Assembly (NCBI GenBank): GCA_949318235.1
Contig: OX439128.1
Coordinates: forward strand, 42,388,136 to 42,452,135
Source: Ecdyonurus torrentis
Lineage: Eukaryota > Arthropoda > Insecta > Ephemeroptera > Heptageniidae
Direction: 5' to 3'
DNA length: 64,000 bases
Shown: positions 43,487 through 60,710 of the stretch, one piece after another
How positions within the stretch are numbered: position 1 is the stretch's first letter
Layout of the letters: each line of letters starts with the position of its first letter
Notes under the pieces: generated by a model
What the model was told of the DNA's origin: nothing
The model's input: the letters and a program-made list of their open reading frames with translations, nothing else
Database searches by the model: none
Program-made: the position numbers and the translations under genes

Positions 43487-44901
43487 GTCTTTGTTTCTTA
43501 GTTAGTTAGGGGTGAGTAGAGGTCTCATGCTATTACATCAGTAACTTGCTTGCTTGCTTCGTAACGACAAGTAAGTAAGTAAGTAAAGGGAGGCAAGGAG
43601 AAAAGTCTAAGTTTTCCCATTCCAAAGTTTAGGCTTAAAGGCGACATTGTTCTCTTTCGGGGGAGTGACATCTTTTCTCTCATTCTCTTTGCTTGCCACC
43701 TGCAACCCAACATTACTACGTAGGTATCTTTATTCTCTGACATAAGGTTTACGCCCACTCAATCGCCTAGCACTTCCTTCATGTTTCAAGACTTTCAATT
43801 GTATACATACCTTACCTTTTCACTTTTCTTTACCTACAGATAATGTAACATCTTGTTACAAGAACAAAGAGAGAAAAAAAATGACAATAAGTGTCTTGAT
43901 AAAATGCCTCGTATGTCAATAAATTGGCTTTCTTATTAGCTCTTCATAGTATTGTTCTTTAATGCAAAGGAAAACCAGCAACGAAACATTTAACTTGATG
44001 TATTTTAGATATTTTATATAAATAACAAATATGTATTTTATATATTAAAGATAAAACTATACCATTATTATTACTGCGGTATCATGAAAATAATACATTC
44101 AAATATAGTCAATAGTTTTTTCTCTACTTTTCGTCAAAGTAATAAATTTGTTTACTCTAATAAATTTAGTATCACAAGCTATAATGAGGATAATTAAAAT
44201 AGTTACAGAGATGTTTTAAAGAAAATGCAGAACTTTAACCAACGTTACTTATAAAATCTGGTTTTAATAATGATAAAACATACATTTCATACTATATATT
44301 ATAAGTATGAACACATACTACGTATATAGTATACATATATTTATATATATGTAGACTATATATATATTGTGTACACTATTGCACTGAATCCAAACTTTTA
44401 CATTTTAAAGTCCTTGAAAAATTGTTTTATCTATGCAATTTTTTTTAATAAAGAACAATGCTTTTGTGAAACTGTTTCATCAAAATGACAAATATTTGAA
44501 TATCTTGAATAAATATTGCAATGAAAAACATGATACATTTTTTTTTCTGTGAGACGATATGTACATATAAAACATTTCTTATAAACAAATCACATATTTT
44601 TTTCATTGGTTTAGAACAACTTTATGCAAATATTTAATATTTACTTCTCATTACAAATATTTAAACTTTGTTTTCTGTTTTTTTCCCCCCGTTTTGTTAT
44701 TTGTTTTTTCAAGAAGTATAATATATTTTACAAACAAGATTTTTTTTATATACGTCTTAGACTTTTGATCACAAGCATAGAAACAAAGTTATTTACAGTA
44801 GTAAATTTGGCTGCGTGAAAAAGTTTTTCCGAAGATGTTATTCAGTTATGATGATAATCACAGCTAAAGTTAACACATGCAATTTTTGACCTTTCTATAA
44901 T
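43487..44901. other. Non-coding spacer, first part GC-richer
   Basis: 43490-43790 is GC-richer with short GCTT and GTAA tetranucleotide runs (43546-43588); a minus-strand frame there has no known domain. The rest is AT-rich with nothing recognised. Confidence 0.6.
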
Positions 44902-45138
44902 ATATCGATGCTGTTGCGGCTAAATTACACTTCTACTTTTAGCTGGTTTGCTTACTTTCACGCATCTGCGTTTATCACAAAAGTCATAGAAACACGCATC
45001 TACCATTTATTGTCACGATAAATGTACGTAGAAGCGTGTTTCTATGACTATTGCGATATAAGTAGATGCTTGAAAGTAAGCAAACCAGCTAAAAGTAGAA
45101 GTGTAATTTAGCCGCAACAGCATCGATGTGCATCGATA
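44902..45138. mobile_element. Nearly complete palindrome, MITE-like, about 237 bp
   Basis: The left half (about 44902-45011) and right half (about 45019-45138) are reverse complements over most of their length, leaving a loop of only about 7 bp around TGTCACG. The ends carry ATCGATGCTGTTGCGGC and GCCGCAACAGCATCGAT, and the right end has an extra partial repeat of CATCGAT. A secondary stem near the centre pairs GTCATAGAAACACGC with GCGTGTTTCTATGAC. No coding capacity is visible. A foldback or MITE-like element is likely. Transcripts would form a very long hairpin. Confidence 0.75.
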
Positions 45139-45531
45139 TCATATTATTAATCTAACCAATGCATAAAGTTATTATTTTAAACTGAATATTGTAAATTTCA
45201 TGCTCATGGAACCATTTCCAAACTGTATAAAGAATAAATTATAAATAACACATTTATTTTATATAATTAAATAATAATATGAATTAAAACAAATCAGTGT
45301 AACACATTTACAAGCCATGAAATATGTTGACAAAATTAATATTTACCATAACCTAAATAAATATATTTTATTTTATATGTATATATACAGTATAAAACAA
45401 AAATTCAATAGTGTAGTATTTTTTTGCTGTCTTTATTTATTTATTCTTCTTAGCGTGGATAAAAGAAAGTAAGTGGGTTGAAAAATGTGAAATGGTCAAA
45501 CAAACAGTCACTCAGTATGATGAATCCTGCT

Positions 45532-45535
<4 letters not shown>
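45139..45535. other. AT-rich non-coding spacer
   Basis: Nothing recognised. Confidence 0.65.

Positions 45536-45623
<88 letters not shown>
45536..45623. repeat. (GA)n microsatellite, about 88 bp
   Basis: A pure GA array. The right flank (45624-45850) is GC-richer and includes short TTTG and CTTG tetranucleotide runs at 45694-45726. Confidence 0.98.
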
Positions 45624-45626
<3 letters not shown>

Positions 45627-47240
45627 TTGTGCCGAACGCACCTCGACGTATGTTATTGCGGTGGCAGTAAAGTGATGTGACGATGCTACCGCGTTGTTTG
45701 TTTGTTTGCTTGCTTGCTTACTTACTAGCTTCACGTTACGATATAGAGAGAAGACTATGAAGACAAACCGACGTTACTGAAGGTCTCATAGGAGCTGTGT
45801 CAATCCAATCACTTTACCATCCCTGCATATATTCTCGCGCGTTCACCATCTCTGTCTATTGTATTATTATTTTACCTCTGTCAATTTTTTTTTCAATACA
45901 TTTCTCTGTCAATCCGGAGTCATTGTATTCTCTTAAACTAAAAATCTCGTTAGAGTTTGAAATGCACTCGCTGATTAAAGTTATTAATTAAAAATATTTT
46001 AAGCCCAAACGACTGATCATTCTACGGATTTACAATTACTTATTAATAGGTAGAGAGATTTTCAAATAGTAAGGGGCTCCCTAAATTAATAAAGCATTGC
46101 ATATTTATTAAGGAAACACCAATTAAAACAGTCGTAAATACAAAATAAATAGGGCATTATTATCTACCAAAACCCTATATCGTTGATTTTACGCTCGTAT
46201 TGCACAAATGTAAGTTTGTACCGAAATGAAATGAATAAGTTGTATTTTTAGTGTTGCATTTCAGACTATAGTTTGTGCAAGTTTTTGATTTCCATGCGGT
46301 ACATTTCTGTATTAAGACAAGTCAAGGGAAAGGTGCAAAATTCTGACGGACCCTCCTAAAAAACTTAGTCATACGTTTTGAGTCACGAGGTTTCCCCCAC
46401 TATGTCGCGATTTATTATAAAACAATATATTATACAATATACAAACCTGGTATTTTTTTTATCGGGCTGTTTTCATCGTTTTATCAGTCTTACACTTAAT
46501 TAGATAAAGAGTAATAATAATAATAAGTAAATAAAATAGCTATGTTTACGTGACCTCAAACCTTTATCTTGTTATGACTTTCAATCTAATTATTTTACTA
46601 CAGGGAAAGTCACCATAATTCCTGAATTCCTGTTAAGAAGGGTTTTTAAATATTCACCACTTTTCAGCTTCACTAATGAATATATAATATGGAAATATCT
46701 TTAAAATAACATAAGAAATCCTTACAATTTAGAAAGCCCCTTAAAAAATAAGTTTTTTTTTATACCAATTTTTTAAGGCATTCACAGAAAATGCGGGACA
46801 AATTGTCATCAGGTGTATAGATTAACTTTATCTCCAATATTTAACTGATTTGAAAAAAGAAAAAGAATGGCTTCTATAATGCACTTTTCGGCTTTATAGC
46901 TTCTAAATCTGCAGATTTAGAAGCTAAATAAGTTTCCTTTTGTCTGTATTTAACAATTTTTGCTATTCTAATGCCTTTACAGTGTTACTATAATAATAGT
47001 GTCTTCAGTTTGCTTCAGGCTAGATATTTTAAGACATATATTATAAATTTGTTAGCTTTCAACCAATTTATTTAACTAATTTTTGTGATTTATATAAGGG
47101 CACTTCTATATCATTTTTTTATTTACACTATACAGTTTCTTTTGTTCTAATAATGTTATTTTGTCTTTATAATAATATAATACATTATTTTGCATCTTTG
47201 TTTTTCTAACACTCGTTTTTTTTCAATCGTTCTTCTTTCC

Positions 47241-47241
<1 letters not shown>
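45624..47241. other. Non-coding spacer
   Basis: No gene was recognised. GC-richer near 45624-45850 and 46320-46410, AT-rich elsewhere. A perfect palindrome lies at 46897-46926. Confidence 0.6.
46897..46926. repeat. Perfect 30-bp palindrome
   Basis: TAGCTTCTAAATCTG is followed directly by its exact reverse complement, centred on CTGCAG with no spacer. It could be the collapsed centre of an old inverted-repeat element or a dyad site. No partner feature identifies it. Confidence 0.6.

Positions 47242-47335
<94 letters not shown>
47242..47335. repeat. (CT)n microsatellite, interrupted
   Basis: A CT array of about 94 bp with three TT or CC interruptions, followed by a pyrimidine-rich flank to about 47375. 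Confidence 0.97.
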
Positions 47336-47336
<1 letters not shown>

Positions 47337-48305
47337 TCTATCTGTCTCCGCGCCTCTCGTCTCTTCTCGCCTTCTCACTTAGCATTACAGAATAATTTTT
47401 ATTCTTTATAATTCTGATCGGAATTTTTGGTGAAAATACGATTACGCCTGCAAGTTTCATAGTTAGGCTTTTTGCTCCACAGTCTACTGTGTGTTTATAA
47501 AAAATTTGTACTTCACTGCTAAAAAGCTTAGAAATGATATTTATGTAAACTCACAGTACGTTGTAATGCAGGTAAAAAAACTTACTATTTTTGCAGGTGC
47601 AGTCACCATTTTCACAAAAAAATATCCGGTCTTTTATAAAAAAATTATATATAATAATTTTAAAAAAAATAAAATAAATACAACGTTGTGACGACTAGCT
47701 AGAACTAGCTAGACATAGCAAGAAATTATAATCTATATTATACATTTTTATATACACAAAGTTATAATATCATACATAAAATGAAAAATCATAAAAAAAT
47801 CCCATAAAAAGGTTATCACATATAGTACAAAATTTTCAGTCGTGCATATACATATATTATACACATATTATTATTATATTATATAATGTATACATATTAT
47901 TATCAGAATGATACGCACTAAAATGTAATGTGTCTAGTGACATTGAATATGTTGCTAATACTGTATAATTGAAAACTATATAGCACTAATAATATCACAA
48001 TCATAAAATTAAGACCTTTGATCTAATTATATAACAAATTAAATTGAATTATTAATTTACTGAAAATTTCTATAATTAGTTTTTAACTTTATGTCCATAC
48101 TGATATAATATTATAATAAATTATTGATGCTTCATCTATATTATTATCATTATAATGTGAATAATAAAAATAATTTTATATTTTATATAACAGGTACAAC
48201 TTGATAGTAAGCTCACGAATATAAGAAATAAATTTATTAATAAATTATAAAGGTAAATTTGTAAGAAATTTCTATTATATTATTACATGAATATATATAT
48301 ATATA

Positions 48306-48362
<57 letters not shown>

Positions 48363-49059
48363 ATTTATATATATTGAAATATACTATTATATAGATTACG
48401 TTTGAATTGTTATTCACGATGAAATATCTAATCCAAATAAAATATAATATATTTTTATTAATGATATAATTTAAAAAATTTATATACTTTTTTTCAACTC
48501 ATGTTGATTGTGATTAAATAAGGTAATAAATTATTATTATAAGTACGTATTTAAAACATTCAAAATGTTCAATAAATATAATGTAAATTTGTCATAAAAT
48601 AGTGAGTACATGATACAATATGATATGAAGGATTTACTAAAAAAAAAGAAAAAAAAAATTGGGGAATATTTATTATTTCTTTATATATACTGTACATATA
48701 AATTACTTCAGTATCGTAATGTTATACAGTATTTCAGTTATTTTATATATATATATATATATACTACTTCAATAATACAAGTATCTTCAAGTTTTTTTTT
48801 TTTATTTACATTATATCAACTTATAAACTTGTTCAACTAAAGAATATGTTTAAAAACTTTAGTATATAGAAGTTAAACAGACAGAAATGAAATAGAAAAT
48901 GAAATATATTGTATTCCTTTATAGGTATTTTTGTAATCAATATTTACTAAGGTATTATGATCAATAAAGAATCTAGAATATATACTGTATATGAAAAGAT
49001 AAACGCTTGCTGTAATTTCTAATTACCATATGGGCAAAAATTACAACTATAATGAAATA
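47336..49059. other. AT-rich non-coding spacer
   Basis: No gene was recognised. TA arrays lie at 48290-48359 (one interruption) and 48745-48764. Confidence 0.65.
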
Positions 49060-49290
49060 AATCCTGAAATTGCAATAGGTAATTAATTAAATTACATATA
49101 GCATGGAATAGGTATTGATATACTAGAAGGTTACTTAATTCAGGTGAAATTTCACGTAATTTAGGTGATTTGTACCTTTATTGCAATATATTTTACCTGT
49201 ATTACAGATATTATTGTAGTACCTGTTTCAGGTTACTGTTTACGTATTGCATTTTACAGGATTTATATACCTAAAATTGGTAGTATTTTG
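49060..49290. repeat. Dispersed repeat, copy 2 (relative of 8495-8760)
   Basis: Diverged similarity to 8495-8760 in the same orientation: AATCCTG then TTGCAATAGGTAA near 49060, and ACCTTTATTGCAATATATTTTACC with TATTATTGTAGTACCTG near 49173-49225. This copy lacks the 64-bp internal duplication. A plus-strand frame runs through it but is AT-biased and without a domain. Confidence 0.5.
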
Positions 49291-49728
49291 TTTTATGTGT
49301 TTGAAGTGCCTTGGTTAATAAGAAATCCTTATTTTTTAATTAGAAATTTATACACAATTATAAATAAATATGAAATTTATATCGTGAAAGCATTGCATTA
49401 TATTGAAAATATTGCATTATTTATTATTTGATAGAATTAATAGTATCAAGTCCATACTGCTACAATGGTATTAGAGTGATACGGGTTTAATATTATCCTC
49501 CGTAAAACTCACAGCAAGTATTTTCTTCGTATAAGAATAGAGCACAATTTTTTTTTAATGTAAAAAAATAAAATCCAAACAGCATATTACAACATAATGC
49601 TTTTTAGCACTTACATTTAAAAAAATGTACATTTCAAATTACCCATGCTCTATTTAAACAGAAAATAGTAATAATTATATTAACGTCGTATGAAAATAAC
49701 GCTCTGTTACATGCATCACTGTTTCTTC
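49291..49728. other. AT-rich non-coding spacer
   Basis: Nothing recognised. Confidence 0.65.
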
Positions 49729-49798
<70 letters not shown>

Positions 49799-49801
49799 TT
49801 T
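49729..49801. repeat. (CT)n with GT interruptions, then poly(T)
   Basis: A CT array with two CTGTCT interruptions passes directly into a T run of 11. Confidence 0.96.
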
Positions 49802-50371
49802 CAATTTTAAAAGGTTTTCTTGTAAGTTACTTAATCATTGGTTCTTATATTAAAAGGTTTATTATTATTATTTTGAAAACGACACAAAAGTAGCTTGTTA
49901 TAATATTACTGAAGATGTTTATGACATTATTCGCTCTTACTTTGAAGTCTCATTTTTTAATTAAGATAAAAAAAAAAAAAAAAGTATTCATATAATCGTT
50001 AAAGTAGAGAGGCTTATATTTTTAAGTACTTGTTATAAAAAAAAATAATAATAAATGTCAGTAAAAATATGCTTATAAAGTTTATTATTTAATGTTTTTA
50101 ATAATCTTGTGAAGTAGTAAATTTTAACAAACTGTATTATACTTTACGTTAAAAAAAACTATTATTTAAGATAAATAAATCACGTTTATATGTAAGAGTT
50201 ATTAGTGAAGTTTTATGTAACTTGATGATGATGCTTGTTTAAAGGGTATTTTCTGATGCTTGACCTGGTATATATAGCTGTCTTTTGGAAAATAAGGGAG
50301 AGAAACTTTTGCAAGAATATTTATGTACTTAAGTCTTAAGTATGTAACTTAATGTTTCTTCTCTTCTCTTG

Positions 50372-50374
<3 letters not shown>
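49802..50374. other. AT-rich non-coding spacer
   Basis: Nothing recognised. Confidence 0.65.

Positions 50375-50467
<93 letters not shown>
50375..50467. repeat. (CT)n microsatellite, about 92 bp
   Basis: A pure CT array. Confidence 0.98.
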
Positions 50468-51760
<1,293 letters not shown>

Positions 51761-53115
51761 AGTAAAACCCGAAAATTGAAATGTATAATAGCTATAATAA
51801 TAATAAAACACAAGCCGGTATTTCAGTTTGAATTTATAAGAAAGTTTTTTTTTTTATTACAATTTTTTTATTGTATTGTTTCTCTAATTTCTCAAATATA
51901 CCGAAACCGATTGATTAAATCAATTATAAGCCGGTTTCAAATAAACCGGATATATTCCGGAACTCTATTAAAATAATATTCAAACAGCAATTTTTTTGAA
52001 ACTTGATTGTTATTATATAAACTTTGCAATATGTATTTAGATAAAATAATTAAAAACTACAAAAGAACTTAGCAAATACAAATAGCATTTCAAATTGCAA
52101 TATACTGTACTGTAAAAATGGAGTTGGTCAGCTCCAGATATTAAAACATAAAATGTGAAGTATACTGCAACTTTAATATGAAAGACATAATTATTATTTG
52201 TGACCTGTGACTTTTCCAAAGTAAATTAAATGTCACAGTTGACGAGCACATAATGAGGCGGTAACTTGGCGTTGTCATATAACAAGAGACACTAGCTCTT
52301 TTGACCGTGACGTTGGCTTGCACAAATGAGTCTTGCAAGTCCTAACTTCACTAATTATTGTAGCCGGGAAAAAGGATATTTTGCAATTTTATGCTTTGCA
52401 GTGTATACAATACATTATACAACTATACATATTTTTAATTTATATAGTTTTTGCTTGTACTATATCATGATGCATTACTATGATGTAAAATAGAGTAAAT
52501 ATACAAAGTAAAAAGAAAAGGTTTACCTTTTCCGTATTTTTTTTTCTCTCTCTTTACATTTTATTTTGCAGCTTTCTTTTCAATGTGAGATTTTATTGTA
52601 GTTTTTCCTCGGTGGATATCTTAACGCATATCATATTTATCTATTTTCTTTTGCATTGAGGACAGTACTCATTCCACTTTCTACAAAATAGTAAACTACC
52701 TGAAGTCCTATTTGAAATTCTATTAGTTTTTGTAATTATAACTTCCAGTTTTGTATTTCCGTATAGTAAAGAATTAAAAATCCCTCTTAATATGCTCTGC
52801 AATTAGTGTTTCCTAATTTCTATCCCTATAAGTGAATAATTAAGTTAATTCTTAAAAATTCGTAACTGACAATAATAAAATGATAATTATACTTTATTTT
52901 GTTGGAGTTTATATAGTGAAAATAAAATCCTTTTAATCTACATAAAGCAGATCTGAAAGTGATAATTATTTATTAAGATAACAGGCACTTCATAAGAAGC
53001 AAACATTTCATTCAATAGCGATGCAAATTTTTAAAACAAAATATCTTGATCATTATAAGCAAAATTCATCCTCATTTTTAGTTAATCTTTCAATTATTTT
53101 AATATAGACATAGTA
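51761..53115. other. AT-rich non-coding spacer
   Basis: No gene was recognised. A slightly GC-richer patch lies at 52235-52350. Confidence 0.65.
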
Positions 53116-53129
53116 GGGGGGGGGGGGGG
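53116..53129. repeat. Poly(G), 14 bases
   Basis: An uninterrupted run of 14 G in AT-rich sequence; it could form a G-quadruplex. Confidence 0.9.
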
Positions 53130-53246
53130 AGGAAGATCAAAGATAAAACCAAACAACGACTTTTTTTTTTTTAAATAAAATCTTGTTAAGTAAAAATTGA
53201 CAAAGCTACGTTTCTCTTATAAGTTTAACAAAGAAAACATAAGAGA

Positions 53247-53251
<5 letters not shown>

Positions 53252-53294
<43 letters not shown>
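53252..53294. repeat. (GA)n microsatellite
   Basis: A pure GA array of about 43 bp. Another, imperfect array lies at 53500-53530, and AT-rich unique sequence separates them. Confidence 0.96.
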
Positions 53295-53296
<2 letters not shown>

Positions 53297-53500
53297 ACAG
53301 TTTATTTTTAAAATTTATTGATTAAAATACGTTATTTATAAGTAAAAACCATAACTTTGTATTAAATATTCATGATTTTAAATTTAGTTTCTAGAGTATA
53401 TGCATAATAAATTTTAAAAACATTACTTAACGTTATGTGTTATTAATACTAGATGTGCTGGCATCGAAATTTTCCTTACTCGGGTGCATCGCAGTGGGAA

Positions 53501-53533
<33 letters not shown>

Positions 53534-54644
53534 AGTAATAATTAGAGGGGAGTTGGCTTCTCCCCAGGCTTTTTTGAGTGAAAAAATTATGGTTATGTAT
53601 GCTATATCTCATTAAAAATACATCAACTTTACCTTTGGGGAAGATTAAATAAAATATTACAAATATTTTTCATTTGGAAAAAATACGATAAATTTAAAAA
53701 ATTCTGATTTCATTTTTCAGTATAAGATATGAAAAAAATGTAATTACTTTTCGAAGAGTGCATTTAATTACGTATAATAATATATAAATTTATGGCTATC
53801 ATTTCTTGTTAATTTTGAAAAGAATTGTATCATATTTAGATTATTTTATATTCGTATTTAAAAGAATACAAAAATCATCGAAAAATAAATGTTTATTTAA
53901 CAATCTTACTAATTACGTATTGATTACTAATTACAATATTTTGTTTTTGCTATATCAGTTACACACCAAGATTTCCTGGAATCTCTTTGTCTTTCTATGC
54001 ATTGCAAGTTTCCTTAGAGAATAAGATGCAAAGCTCAAATAACAAGAAGTATATTATTTTAATTACATATTAGATCTTGTAACTGTAAATAAGGATCTGT
54101 TATCATTTTAATTTAGTAAAAAGTATTATTGAAGAATTTCCTTGTCAGAATGTTTATGCTAAAAGTTTACTTCTCTGTTTTTGTATTGTATTTAAGATAC
54201 ATATTCATGATACAGCATAAAATTTTAATATTCTGTAGTGCGATGTTTAATTTACCATATAGAAACAAAACATAATATAAAGGTGGAAATAATGTAATAA
54301 GAATTTACTCGTGTCTGAAAAAGTGAAACGCAAAAGTTGATGTAAGCAGTAAAGTTACGTATATTATCTTGCTTTTTAGAGGGTTAAAAATGAAAGAGAG
54401 AGAGAGAGCTTTTTGGTTGTTCAGTGACAGTGTAGAGGACGTGATGTGGTTGGGGGGAGGGGTGGAGTGGGTTGGGTTGACAATAAGAGTTAACTTGTGT
54501 CTCTACAAGTGACAAGAAAGAGCGTTCGCTCGCTCAGTGCTGCGTGTCTCTTACACACGTTCTCAAAATTCTTTTTACATTACATTCCTTTTCTGCACGG
54601 AGAAAACAAAAGCCATCCCACGCAACTTTCTTTCTTTTTTTTTT
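53295..54644. other. Non-coding spacer with a GC-richer end
   Basis: AT-rich with no gene recognised, plus an imperfect GA array at 53500-53530. The last part (54395-54620) is GC-richer with a G-rich run near 54450-54475 and lies directly before the GA array at 54645. Its function is unknown. Confidence 0.6.
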
Positions 54645-59006
<4,362 letters not shown>

Positions 59007-59445
59007 AATGAATGAATGAATGAATGAATGAATGAATGAATGAATGAATGAATGAATGAATGAATGAATGAATGAATGAATGAATGAATGAATGAATGAA
59101 TGAATGAATGAATGAATGAATGAATGAATGAATGAATGAATGAATGAATGAATGAATGAATGAATGAATGAATGAATGAATGAATGAATGAATGAATGAA
59201 TGAATGAATGAATGAATGAATGAATGAATGAATGAATGAATGAATGAATGAATGAATGAATGAATGAATGAATGAATGAATGAATGAATGAATGAATGAA
59301 TGAATGAATGAATGAATGAATGAATGAATGAATGAATGAATGAATGAATGAATGAATGAATGAATGAATGAATGAATGAATGAATGAATGAATGAATGAA
59401 TGAATGAATGAATGAATGAATGAATGAATGAATGAATGAATGAAT
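59007..59445. repeat. (TGAA)n tetranucleotide array, about 110 units
   Basis: A perfect, uninterrupted TGAA/ATGA array of about 439 bp, the longest simple repeat in the window. A 260-codon frame on the minus strand is simply this repeat read as His-Ser-Phe-Ile, extended into a neighbouring GA array. It is not a gene. Confidence 0.99.
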
Positions 59446-59549
59446 AAACGATCTTTATTAATATTTTTTTTTATTTTTGTGTGGTGGCCAGACCACATGG
59501 GAACATAATATATTTGCACAAAAACCATAAAAATATGATTTTCCTTCCT

Positions 59550-60691
<1,142 letters not shown>

Positions 60692-60710
60692 GGGGGGGGG
60701 GGGGGGGGGG
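60692..60710. repeat. Poly(G), 19 bases
   Basis: An uninterrupted run of 19 G in strongly AT-rich DNA. Confidence 0.93.

Noticed and set aside
46606..46620. AAAGTCACCATAATT, resembling the right end of the 42.7-43.0 kb MITE
   Set aside because: No matching left end or interior similarity was found within about 400 bp to the left.
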